Positions 33,943 to 42,421 of a stretch of 64,000 bases of DNA are shown piece after piece; positions within the stretch are counted from its first letter, which is position 1; every line of letters starts with the position of its first letter. The stretch comes from Gammaproteobacteria bacterium. Lineage in GTDB: Bacteria > Pseudomonadota > Gammaproteobacteria > Steroidobacterales > Woeseiaceae. The translations under genes were made by a program, and so were the position numbers. The stretch is from the NCBI GenBank assembly GCA_029862045.1, contig JAOTYE010000016.1:1-64000 (forward strand), in the 5' to 3' direction. The notes beneath the pieces were generated by a model that worked only from the letters and a program-made list of their open reading frames with translations, was not told where the DNA came from and ran no database searches.

Positions 33943-35166
33943 TCAGGTCAGACTGACACCGAGACCGGAGATTAACAAGCCCGACAGCGGACGCACGCCG
34001 AGCCAGTAGCTGAGCTCACGCGGATGATCAATATCCCAGATCGCGATGTCGGCACGCTTGCCTGTCTCGAGCGTGCCGCGATCAGCATCGAGTCCAAGCG
34101 CAAGTGCCGCCTCGCGCGTGACACCGGCGAGGCATTCCTCGGGTGTCAGTTTGAACAATCGGCAGGCGAGTGCCATCGCTTCACGGATCGAGCACAGCGG
34201 AGACGTGCCCGGGTTGCAGTCCGTCGCGATCGCAATCGGTATGCCATGGCTGCGCAATTCATCGACAGGTGGTTGTCGAGATTCATTGAGTGTCAGAAAA
34301 GCGCCGGGCAGCAGCACGGCGGCAGTCTCCGACTTGCCCATGGCCGCAACACCCTCACGAGACGTGTACTCGAGATGATCGGCTGACAGGGCGTTGAATC
34401 GTGCTGCGAGTGCGGCGCCATTACCGTCGCTTAATTGATCCGCGTGCAACTTGACGGGCAGGCTGAATGATTGTGCCGTCTGAAACACTTTCGCGATTTG
34501 TTTCGGGCTGAACGCAAAACTCTCACAATACGCATCGACAGCATCGGCAAGTCGTCGTTCGGCCGCGGCCGGTATCAATTGCTCGCAAATCAGGTCGACA
34601 TAACCGTCGGAGTTAGCCGTGAATTCGGGCGGTACAGCATGTGCTGCGAGCAAGGTTGTGCAGACTGTAAGTTCGGTCGTGTCGCCGAGATTACGCGCGA
34701 CCTCGAGCATCTTCAGCTCGTTCTCGACGTCGAGTCCGTACCCCGATTTGATCTCAACCGTCGCGACGCCGTCGGCCGCCAACAGGCGCAGACGTCGCAT
34801 GGCGGATGCAAACAGCTCGTCGTGGCTGGCCGCGCGTGTTGCGTGCACCGTTGACAGGATGCCGCCGCCTGATCGGGCGATCTCTTCGTAGCTCACACCC
34901 TGCAGCCGCTGTTCGAATTCAGCGGAACGATCGCCGCCGAAAACGAGATGCGTATGACAGTCGATCAGCGCAGGCGTAACCCAATGACCTGAGAGCGAGC
35001 GAGTTTCTTTCGCTGTGGCGTCCGGAAGATCCACGCGCGCCCCGAGCCACGCCACTGATCCGCCGGTGATCGCGATGGCGCCATCTTCAATCGTGCCGTA
35101 GTTGGCCGCCCCACGTTGCATCGTGGCGATGCGGGCATCGGTCAGCAGCAGGTCCCAGGCCGGCAT
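33943..35166 (-). CDS. hutI: Imidazolonepropionase
   Basis: The 407-residue amidohydrolase opens the ring of imidazolone propionate to give formiminoglutamate, the third step of histidine breakdown. The metal motif IDCHTHLVFGGDR lies near residue 70; the SGGGILSTV substrate loop, EIKSGYG, KLHADQLSD and ATDCNPGTSP blocks are all typical. The ATG at 35166 has GGAGA upstream; the longer frame would run into the divergent hutF region. It is divergent from hutF across the proposed HutC operator. Confidence 0.96.
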   Translation of the reverse strand: MPAWDLLLTDARIATMQRGAANYGTIEDGAIAITGGSVAWLGARVDLPDATAKETRSLSGHWVTPALIDCHTHLVFGGDRSAEFEQRLQGVSYEEIARSGGGILSTVHATRAASHDELFASAMRRLRLLAADGVATVEIKSGYGLDVENELKMLEVARNLGDTTELTVCTTLLAAHAVPPEFTANSDGYVDLICEQLIPAAAERRLADAVDAYCESFAFSPKQIAKVFQTAQSFSLPVKLHADQLSDGNGAALAARFNALSADHLEYTSREGVAAMGKSETAAVLLPGAFLTLNESRQPPVDELRSHGIPIAIATDCNPGTSPLCSIREAMALACRLFKLTPEECLAGVTREAALALGLDADRGTLETGKRADIAIWDIDHPRELSYWLGVRPLSGLLISGLGVSLT

Positions 35167-35210
35167 TTTGTTCTCCGCAACTTTGCAATCGACGTTATCA
35201 TGGTCTAGCC

Positions 35211-35220
35211 TGTATATACA
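35211..35220. promoter_or_regulatory. Putative HutC operator (TGTATATACA palindrome)
   Basis: A perfect 10-bp palindrome, TGTATATACA, sits in the 70-bp gap between the divergent hutI and hutF starts. It matches the core of known HutC sites in Pseudomonas (palindromes of the type TTGTAT-x-TACAA). HutC is encoded by the third gene of this locus. The palindrome also contains a TATATA that could serve as a -10 box for hutF, so binding there would block transcription. Urocanate is the usual inducer for HutC. Confidence 0.7.
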
Positions 35221-35236
35221 ACTTGGTGAGGTTGCG

Positions 35237-36595
35237 ATGACCGACATTTTCGCGCGTAAGGCATTGTTACAAAAGGGCTGGGCAGACAATGTGCGGCTCG
35301 CCGTGCGCGCCGGTCGGATTCAGAGCGTTGCTTGCGATACGTCGTCCGGTGCGGCTGATTTTGTTGCGGGTATCGTCATTCCGGGTTTATGCAACGCGCA
35401 CAGTCATGCGTTTCAACGCTCACTCGCGGGCAGAACAGAGCAACGATCACCGGCTGGCAAGGACAACTTCTGGAGCTGGCGAGAGCGTATGTATGCGCTG
35501 GCCGGTCGCGTGGACGCTGACTCACTCGACGCGATCGCGACGCAGGCTTACAGTGAAATGCTGGCAAGCGGTTATACGTCGGTTGCCGAGTTTCACTATC
35601 TGCATCGGCAGCCAGGCAGCGATGAGAACGACGATGTGATGTTTCATGCGCTTCGTCACGCGGCCGGCAAAAGCGGAATTCGCGTGACCTATGTTCCGGT
35701 GCTCTACGAGCGCGCCGGATTCGACAGACCAGAGCCCGAAGGCCACCAAAAGCTCTTTGCTTTCGATATTGAGAGTTTTCTTGAGCACCATGCACGTGCA
35801 AGTCAGAGCGCCACTGATCGTATCAGCGTAGGCATCGGTGCACACAGCTTGCGTGCCGTCAGCAAAGAGTCGCTGTTTGAGATCGCTCGCATCGCGAACG
35901 ACGCAGACATTCCGCTGCATTTGCACATTGCCGAACAACAACGTGAGGTGGACCAGTGTTTATCCAGCAATGGTCGGCGACCCGTTCGCTGGCTGCTTGA
36001 AAACTTTGCTGTCGGTGAAAGGTGGTGTCTTGTGCACGCGACGCATATGGATGCCGACGAGACTGAAAGCCTCGCACATTCACGCGCAGTGGTGTGTCTG
36101 TGTCCAAGCACTGAAGCGAACCTCGGTGACGGGCTGTTTCCGCTGCACGAGTTTTTGAGTGCGGGCGGACAAATCGCTATCGGCTCGGATAGCCACATAT
36201 CGATCAACCCGTTCGAGGAGTTGCGCTGGCTCGAGTATGGACAGCGACTCGCATCGCAGTCGAGAAACGTGGCGTCGTTGCAGGAGTCACATGTTGGACG
36301 CGAGTTGTTTTCACGCGCGTTGATTGGCGGCGCACAGGCGAGCGGACAAACTCAAACAGGGCTTCAGGTCGGAGCAACGGCTGACCTGGTTGCGCTGTAC
36401 GACGATGATCCCATGTTGGTCGGTCATGATGATGCATCCTTACTCGATGCGCTCGTGTTCTCGGGCTATCGACTGCCGATAGAACGCGTGATGGTGCATG
36501 GTGACTGGCGTATTATCGATGGTGATCACATCGATCGGGGCGAGACCCGTAGTGCTTATGCGGCGGCGTTGCAGCGCATTGGAGCGGCGCAATGA
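35237..36595 (+). CDS. hutF: Formimidoylglutamate deiminase
   Basis: A 452-residue amidohydrolase that deaminates formiminoglutamate to N-formylglutamate and ammonia. The metal motif NAHSHAFQRSLAGRTE near residue 55 and the FWSWRERMYALA block identify HutF; LHIAEQQREVD and the GSDSHISINPFEELRWLE metal region follow. The ATG at 35237 lies just past the HutC operator. Its presence together with hutG shows the five-step pathway that yields glutamate plus formate. It overlaps hutC by 4 bp. Confidence 0.95.
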   Translation: MTDIFARKALLQKGWADNVRLAVRAGRIQSVACDTSSGAADFVAGIVIPGLCNAHSHAFQRSLAGRTEQRSPAGKDNFWSWRERMYALAGRVDADSLDAIATQAYSEMLASGYTSVAEFHYLHRQPGSDENDDVMFHALRHAAGKSGIRVTYVPVLYERAGFDRPEPEGHQKLFAFDIESFLEHHARASQSATDRISVGIGAHSLRAVSKESLFEIARIANDADIPLHLHIAEQQREVDQCLSSNGRRPVRWLLENFAVGERWCLVHATHMDADETESLAHSRAVVCLCPSTEANLGDGLFPLHEFLSAGGQIAIGSDSHISINPFEELRWLEYGQRLASQSRNVASLQESHVGRELFSRALIGGAQASGQTQTGLQVGATADLVALYDDDPMLVGHDDASLLDALVFSGYRLPIERVMVHGDWRIIDGDHIDRGETRSAYAAALQRIGAAQ

Positions 36596-37359
36596 CGTTA
36601 GCCGCAAAGCCCATGTACCAGCAGCTAAAAGACCTGATAATCGGGCGTATCTCGAGCGGCGACCTTCGTCCCGCGGATCGCGTGCCGTCTGAAAACGAAC
36701 TCGTCGAGGCAATGAGCGTCTCGCGCATGACAGCGAATCGCGCCTTGCGCGAATTGACCGACGAAGGCTATGTCGAGCGCGTTGCAGGTCGCGGGACATT
36801 CGTCTCGGATTTTCGTGCCAGGTCGCATGTGCTCGAAGTACACAATATTGCCGATGAAATCCAACGTCGTGGCCATGTGCACACCTGTCAGGTTCTGCGG
36901 CATTCGAGGCAACACGCTCGCGGTGAGATCGCCAAAGCCCTGCACGTTGCGCAAGGGATAGACGTGTTTCACTTGCTACTTGTGCACTTTGAGAACGGCA
37001 CTCCGATCCAGCTCGAGGATCGACACATCGTTGCAGACTTCGCTCCCGAATGTCTCGAGCAGGATTTTCGCCACGTGACGCCGAGCGCTTACCTGAGCGC
37101 CATCTCACCGTTACAGGAGGCCGAACAGGTTGTGCGCGCCGCGCAGCCGAACGCAGCCGTACGCCAGCGTCTGCTAATGGCAGATGACGAGCCAAGCCTC
37201 GTCGTCATTCGGCGCACCTGGTCGCATGGGCGGCCGGTCACATTCGCCCGCCTGCATCACCCGGGCAGCCGTTACGAGTTGACGGGGCACTACGCACCCC
37301 CCGGAACACCCAAATCGACGACCGAGAATGTCGTGGAACTGGAGAAGCTACAACGATGA
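36592..37359 (+). CDS. hutC: Histidine utilisation repressor (GntR family)
   Basis: The 255-residue regulator has an N-terminal GntR winged helix ([44 protein letters not shown], positions about 6-49) and a C-terminal UTRA effector domain at about 90-240. HutC represses hut genes and is released by urocanate. It lies inside the operon it is expected to control and has ATGA overlaps on both sides. A matching palindrome is present upstream of hutF. Confidence 0.93.
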   Translation: MTLAAKPMYQQLKDLIIGRISSGDLRPADRVPSENELVEAMSVSRMTANRALRELTDEGYVERVAGRGTFVSDFRARSHVLEVHNIADEIQRRGHVHTCQVLRHSRQHARGEIAKALHVAQGIDVFHLLLVHFENGTPIQLEDRHIVADFAPECLEQDFRHVTPSAYLSAISPLQEAEQVVRAAQPNAAVRQRLLMADDEPSLVVIRRTWSHGRPVTFARLHHPGSRYELTGHYAPPGTPKSTTENVVELEKLQR

Positions 37360-39026
37360 ACAGCAAACGTACGATCAAAGCGCCGACTGGGACGCGCCTG
37401 CAGGCCAAGAGCTGGTTGACAGAAGCGCCACTGCGGATGCTCATGAACAATCTCGACCCCGAAGTCGCCGAGCGACCCGAAGATCTCGTCGTCTATGGTG
37501 GCATCGGCAAAGCGGCGCGCAACTGGGCTGCGTTCGACAAGATCGTCGAGACATTGAAGGAGCTCGAGGATGACGAGACCCTGCTGGTTCAGTCCGGCAA
37601 ACCGGTCGGAGTATTCCGTACGCACACGGATGCGCCACGAGTCCTGATTGCCAACTCCAATCTCGTACCTGCCTGGGCGAACTGGGAGCACTTCCGCGAG
37701 CTCGACAAGAAGGGCCTGATGATGTTTGGTCAGATGACGGCCGGGTCGTGGATCTATATCGGCAGCCAGGGAATCGTACAAGGCACTCACGAAACATTTG
37801 TCGAAATGGGCCGGCAGCACTACGAGGGTGATCTTGCGGGTCGCTGGATCCTGACGGCCGGTCTGGGCGGCATGGGTGGTGCGCAGCCGCTCGCGGCAAC
37901 GATGGCCGGCGCGTCGATGCTGGCGATCGAGTGCCAGTCGGATCGCATCGACAAGCGGCTTGAGACCGGCTATCTGGATACGCGCGCAGCGTCTCTCGAT
38001 GCGGCGCTCTCGCTTATTGAAACATCGGTTGCGGATCGGCGGCCACTCAGTGTCGGCCTGCTGGGCAACGCGGCCGAGTTATTGCCCGAGCTGATCAAAC
38101 GTGGTGTCAAACCCGATGCGGTCACTGATCAGACCTCGGCACATGATCCGGCCAACGGCTACTTACCGATCGGCTGGACTGTAGTGCAATGGCAAGAGGG
38201 TCGGGCCAACGATCCCGATGCCGTCGCAGCAGCCGCGAGAGCATCGATGGCAGTGCATGTTCGCGCGATGCTTGAATTCCACAAGGCAGGAATACCAACT
38301 TTCGACTACGGCAACAATATTCGCCAGGAAGCACTCAATGAAGGCGTGGCGGACGCGTTCGACTTCCCGGGCTTCGTACCTGCCTATGTACGGCCGTTAT
38401 TTTGCCGCGGTGTCGGACCGTTTCGCTGGGTGGCGTTGTCCGGCGACCCCGAAGATATTTACCGAACCGATACCAAGGTCAAAGAGTTGATTCCGGGAGA
38501 CGCGCATCTTCACACTTGGTTGGACGCGGCGCGTGAGCGCATCCACTTTCAGGGTTTGCCATCTCGCATATGCTGGGTTGGGCTCGGCCAGCGGCACCGA
38601 CTGGGGCTCGCATTCAATAAGATGGTGCGTAACGGCGAGTTGCGTGCCCCCGTTGTGATAGGTCGTGACCATCTCGATAGTGGCTCGGTCGCGAGCCCGA
38701 ATCGGGAGACTGAAGCAATGCGCGATGGGTCCGACGCGGTATCCGACTGGCCCTTGCTCAACGCGTTATTGAATACAGCAAGTGGCGCCACCTGGGTGTC
38801 ACTGCATCACGGCGGTGGTGTCGGCATGGGTTACTCGCAACATGCGGGACTCGTCATCGTTTGCGATGGTAGTGAGGCCGCGGACAAACGCATCGAGCGT
38901 GTACTCTGGAACGATCCAGCCTCAGGCGTGATGCGGCATGCTGATGCTGGTTATGAAGACGCGATTGATTGCGCGCGCGAGTACGGGCTACATCTGCCGA
39001 TGCTGGAACGCGGAGAGTCATCATGA
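37356..39026 (+). CDS. hutU: Urocanate hydratase
   Basis: A 556-residue NAD-dependent enzyme that hydrates urocanate to imidazolone propionate. Landmarks include the [19 protein letters not shown]-terminal block, the NAD-binding segment [20 protein letters not shown] near 170, [19 protein letters not shown] and the C-terminal [13 protein letters not shown]. Length is normal. It overlaps hutC and hutH by 4 bp each (ATGA). Confidence 0.97.
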   Translation: MNSKRTIKAPTGTRLQAKSWLTEAPLRMLMNNLDPEVAERPEDLVVYGGIGKAARNWAAFDKIVETLKELEDDETLLVQSGKPVGVFRTHTDAPRVLIANSNLVPAWANWEHFRELDKKGLMMFGQMTAGSWIYIGSQGIVQGTHETFVEMGRQHYEGDLAGRWILTAGLGGMGGAQPLAATMAGASMLAIECQSDRIDKRLETGYLDTRAASLDAALSLIETSVADRRPLSVGLLGNAAELLPELIKRGVKPDAVTDQTSAHDPANGYLPIGWTVVQWQEGRANDPDAVAAAARASMAVHVRAMLEFHKAGIPTFDYGNNIRQEALNEGVADAFDFPGFVPAYVRPLFCRGVGPFRWVALSGDPEDIYRTDTKVKELIPGDAHLHTWLDAARERIHFQGLPSRICWVGLGQRHRLGLAFNKMVRNGELRAPVVIGRDHLDSGSVASPNRETEAMRDGSDAVSDWPLLNALLNTASGATWVSLHHGGGVGMGYSQHAGLVIVCDGSEAADKRIERVLWNDPASGVMRHADAGYEDAIDCAREYGLHLPMLERGESS

Positions 39027-40552
39027 AGCTGACAATAAATAATCAACTCGTCGGACTTGCCGAGCTACGCGCGGCATGGCGAAACCCTGTCACAGTCAGT
39101 CTCGGCGACGATGCGCGCGGTCGAATTGCCGAGTCGAACGAACTGATCGCCGACGTTGTTGCGAGTGGTGAGCAGGTCTACGGTGTCAATACGGGCTTCG
39201 GGCAACTTGCGGAGGTGCGGGTCAGCGACGATGAACTGGCGCATCTGCAGGAAAATCTCGTCCGTTCTCATGCTGTGGGCGTCGGTGCTGATCTGGATGA
39301 CGACATCGTCCGACTCGTGATGCTCATGAAAGTGATCGCACTGGCTGAGGGTTTTTCCGGCGTGCGGCTCGAACTGGTCGAGGCACTCTGCGCATTAATC
39401 AACCACAACATCTACCCACGAATTCCGTCGCAAGGTTCGGTCGGAGCATCGGGCGATCTTGCGCCGCTCGCGCATATGGCCGGAGTTTTGATCGGTGTCG
39501 GCGAAGCGAGGGTGGGCGGCACCATTGTGCCGGCAGAACTGGCGCTGCGAGAGGCCGGGCTCAAACCGGTCACGCTTGCGCCGAAAGAAGGACTTGCGCT
39601 CCTGAATGGCACCCAGGTTTCAACGACACTGGCGCTGGCGGCGATATTCCGCACCGAACACGTTCTGGCCGCTGTTCTCGCTGCCGGTGCGATGTCCTCG
39701 GATGCAATCAAGGGTAGTGATACACCATTCGACAAGCGCATTCAGAGTGTTCGCGGCCATGGCGGGCAAATAGCCGTCGCCGGCGTGCTGCGAGAGCTCA
39801 TGCAGGGCAGCGACATTCGTGCATCTCACGTTGCCTGCGATCGTGTGCAGGATCCGTATTCGATTCGATGCCAGCCACAGGTTGTTGGGGCATGCCTCGA
39901 CGTGTTGCGTCATGTCTGCAAAGTGGTGCAAACGGAGGCCAATGCGGTAACGGACAACCCGCTCGTTTTTGCCGATTCATGCGCGGTCCTTTCAGGTGGA
40001 AACTTCCACGCCGAACCGATCGCGTTGGCGGCCGATTACCTGGCGTTGGCCATCGCCGAAATCGGTTCCTTGTCGGAACGACGCATTGCCTTGCTCATTG
40101 ATACTCACCTGAGTGGCTTGCCACCATTTCTGGTCAAGGAGGGCGGGCTCAACAGCGGCTTCATGATGGCGCAGGTTACAGCAGCGGCATTGACCTCGGA
40201 GAACAAGTCGCACGCGCATCCTGCCAGTGTCGACAGCATACCGACATCGGCGAATCAGGAGGATCATGTCAGTATGGCGACGTTCGCGGCCCGTCGGTTG
40301 CACGAGATGCTCGACAACACGTCGAATATTGTGGCGATCGAATTACTCGCCGCTGCGCAGGGCGTCGAATTTCATCATCCACAGAAGAGTTCGCTCGCGA
40401 TCGAGCAGGTCATCACCACCTTGCGCGAAGTCTCGCCGACGTACGTCGAGGATCGCTCGATGTCTGCAGATTTCGCCCGCGTTGCTGCGCTGATCGATCA
40501 GGGCGCGTTCTGTCAGTATTCTGCGTCTATCCTGCCCAGTTTCAACGCATGA
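39023..40552 (+). CDS. hutH: Histidine ammonia-lyase
   Basis: The 509-residue enzyme removes ammonia from histidine to give urocanate, the first step of the pathway and the source of the HutC inducer. The MIO prosthetic group would form from Ala142-Ser143-Gly144 in [14 protein letters not shown]. Other conserved blocks are [11 protein letters not shown] and [12 protein letters not shown] (as [15 protein letters not shown]). The ATG at 39023 overlaps the hutU stop. It is followed after 7 bp by hutG. Confidence 0.97.
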   Translation: MKLTINNQLVGLAELRAAWRNPVTVSLGDDARGRIAESNELIADVVASGEQVYGVNTGFGQLAEVRVSDDELAHLQENLVRSHAVGVGADLDDDIVRLVMLMKVIALAEGFSGVRLELVEALCALINHNIYPRIPSQGSVGASGDLAPLAHMAGVLIGVGEARVGGTIVPAELALREAGLKPVTLAPKEGLALLNGTQVSTTLALAAIFRTEHVLAAVLAAGAMSSDAIKGSDTPFDKRIQSVRGHGGQIAVAGVLRELMQGSDIRASHVACDRVQDPYSIRCQPQVVGACLDVLRHVCKVVQTEANAVTDNPLVFADSCAVLSGGNFHAEPIALAADYLALAIAEIGSLSERRIALLIDTHLSGLPPFLVKEGGLNSGFMMAQVTAAALTSENKSHAHPASVDSIPTSANQEDHVSMATFAARRLHEMLDNTSNIVAIELLAAAQGVEFHHPQKSSLAIEQVITTLREVSPTYVEDRSMSADFARVAALIDQGAFCQYSASILPSFNA

Positions 40553-40559
40553 TCGCGCG

Positions 40560-41360
40560 ATGACGAATAGTTATTCGTTCCACATGGGCAGCGTGCCGCT
40601 GCTCGTTAGCGTGCCGCATGACGGCAGACAACTGCCGGACGACATCGCGACGCAAATGACCGACGCCGGCAAGTCACTTCCGGACACGGACTGGCATGTC
40701 GCGCGCCTGTACCGTTTTGCGAAAGAACGTGGCGCGTCGATGATCATCGCGAACTATTCGCGCTATGTTGTGGACCTGAATCGGCCGGCTGACGATGCAG
40801 CAATGTACGAAGGACAACTTGCGACCGGTCTGTGCCCAACGCAGACATTTTCCGGAAAAGACATCTATGCGGCCAAAGTAACGATCGATATCGATGATCG
40901 CGTCCGGCGTTACTGGAGGCCGTACCACGACAAGATCAAAGAGACGCTTGAAGAACTACGCGAGGCACACGGTTACGCGCTGCTATGGGATGCACATTCG
41001 ATCGCGAGCCGCGTCCCGACGTTGTTCGAAGGCGAGTTGCCAGTATTGAACTTCGGAACCTGGGACGGCCGTAGTTGCGGTAATGCCATGTCGGATGCGT
41101 TGCTGCGCGTTGCCGCGGAGGGTCCCTATGACGCCGTGCTCAACGCCCGGTTCAAAGGCGGCCATATCACGCGCCACTACGGCAAGCCGGAAGCAAACGT
41201 GCATGCCGTACAGCTCGAGCTTGCGCAACGTGCATACATGGATGAGGCGACGGCGAACTACGATGAAGCAAAAGCGTCGCAGTTGGGCGACACACTCTGG
41301 TGCTTGCTTGAGTCTTTCACAAAGACGGCCAGCGACAACGCGGGTATAATGCCGCGATGA
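40560..41360 (+). CDS. hutG: N-formylglutamate deformylase
   Basis: A 266-residue zinc hydrolase that converts N-formylglutamate to glutamate and formate, the last step of this histidine pathway. The N-terminal VPLLVSVPHDGRQLP and the DTDWHVARLY, SRYVVDLNRP and GGHITRHYGKP blocks are family features. Formate produced here could be oxidised by the formate dehydrogenase encoded just downstream on the other strand. It overlaps the next gene by 4 bp. Confidence 0.95.
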   Translation: MTNSYSFHMGSVPLLVSVPHDGRQLPDDIATQMTDAGKSLPDTDWHVARLYRFAKERGASMIIANYSRYVVDLNRPADDAAMYEGQLATGLCPTQTFSGKDIYAAKVTIDIDDRVRRYWRPYHDKIKETLEELREAHGYALLWDAHSIASRVPTLFEGELPVLNFGTWDGRSCGNAMSDALLRVAAEGPYDAVLNARFKGGHITRHYGKPEANVHAVQLELAQRAYMDEATANYDEAKASQLGDTLWCLLESFTKTASDNAGIMPR

Positions 41361-41911
41361 ATATTGAATCACTGTACAGAATTGCGGCGCTCGTCACGCT
41401 GAGCGCATTGATGGGCGCCTGTTCGTCGATGGAGTGGTCGGCAAGTAGAATCGATAGCGAGTCTGACGAGGCTCTCGTTGTATTTCAGGAACAGATTAAC
41501 GGTGCCGAGGTGTTTCTGAACCAGGCGGCCGGCTTCCTCGTGTTTCCACGAGCACTAAGAGCTGGTTTCGGAATTGGCGCGGAGACCGGTGAAGGCGCGT
41601 TGCGCGTGGGCGGCAAGACCGTCGATTACATGCGAATCACAAGTGGGTCAATCGGCTTGCAGGCAGGTGCGCAGGCCAGATCGATCGTGATCGCATTCAT
41701 GACCCAAAGCGCACTCGAGCAATTTCGTAATTCGAATGGCTGGCGCGTCGGCATCGATGGCTCCGTCGCGTTAATTGATATTGGCGCTGGCAAAACGATC
41801 GATTCGCAAAACGTGCGCGATCCCGTTGTTGGTTTTATCTTCGGCTCCGCGGGCCTGATGGCCAACCTGACTCTCGAAGGTACGAGGTTTACGAGAATCA
41901 ACAGAGAGTAA
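41357..41911 (+). CDS. SYLF/Ysc84-like lipoprotein
   Basis: A 184-residue protein with a lipoprotein signal ending LSALMGAC, so Cys22 would carry lipid. The rest fits the SYLF (Ysc84/actin- and phosphoinositide-binding) domain: AGFLVFPRALRAGFGIGAETGEG, YMRITSGSIGLQAGAQARSI and GSAGLMANLTLEGTRF. In bacteria these are periplasmic or outer-membrane lipid-associated proteins of unclear function. It overlaps hutG by 4 bp, so it appears to be translated with the hut operon, though no link to histidine use is known. Confidence 0.87.
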   Translation: MNIESLYRIAALVTLSALMGACSSMEWSASRIDSESDEALVVFQEQINGAEVFLNQAAGFLVFPRALRAGFGIGAETGEGALRVGGKTVDYMRITSGSIGLQAGAQARSIVIAFMTQSALEQFRNSNGWRVGIDGSVALIDIGAGKTIDSQNVRDPVVGFIFGSAGLMANLTLEGTRFTRINRE

Positions 41912-41917
41912 TCCCGA

Positions 41918-42331
41918 TTGCTCAATAAAGCGCACGGGTGGTTTCGTAGCTGGTTCGCAAAGGTCTGGAAAGTTCGTGGCGGCGGTCTCTACGCCTGCGG
42001 TTATGCAGTCACGTTCGCTATTCTCGAAATAAAAACCGTTGTCGGTGAACTCGCTGAAAGTGAGAGCATCAGCGGTTTCCTTACCGAACAACTCTTCGAG
42101 TTCTTTTTGCGGTTCGCGACAGATTCAATCGTCAATCTGGTTTATGCACTGATGTGGCCGGTTTACTTCGTGCAATGGCAGCCACCGTTCGGCGCTATCG
42201 CACTCGGCATTTTGTTCTTCGTATTTGCGTTCTACCTGAAGAAACCGATAACCGACTGGTTATTCCCCGACGGCGAACCCGCAGAGCAGAATGCGAAGGC
42301 CGAGGATAAGTCGTCCGAAGAGAGTGTGTAA
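41918..42331 (+). CDS. Small hypothetical membrane protein (TTG start)
   Basis: The 137-residue protein starts at TTG with AGAGAG about 8 bp upstream and lies 6 bp after the SYLF gene. It has two or three hydrophobic segments at about 27-50, 70-90 and 93-110, with a short acidic C-terminal tail. No family was recognised. It closes the hut operon; its stop codon coincides with the first base of hairpin copy B. Confidence 0.6.
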   Translation: MLNKAHGWFRSWFAKVWKVRGGGLYACGYAVTFAILEIKTVVGELAESESISGFLTEQLFEFFLRFATDSIVNLVYALMWPVYFVQWQPPFGAIALGILFFVFAFYLKKPITDWLFPDGEPAEQNAKAEDKSSEESV

Positions 42332-42415
42332 GGCCTGCGGGCGAGATATCTATCGACCGAAGTAAAGCGCAGCGCAGCGAGCCATGAAGGAGATAGATAT
42401 CTCGCCCGCAGGCTG
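42331..42415 (+). repeat. Conserved-loop intergenic hairpin, copy B (perfect 22-bp stem)
   Basis: An 85-nt element made of two 27-nt arms (42331-42357 and 42389-42415) around a 31-nt loop (42358-42388). The inner 22 bp, 42333-42354 with 42392-42413, pair perfectly. The loop runs from CGAAGTAAAGCGCAGCG to GAGCCATGAA and matches the other copies. It fills the gap between a plus-strand gene ending at 42331 and fdsA ending at 42422, so it could stop transcription from both sides. It has no T-tract typical of an intrinsic terminator. Confidence 0.92.
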
Positions 42416-42421
42416 TTTGAC

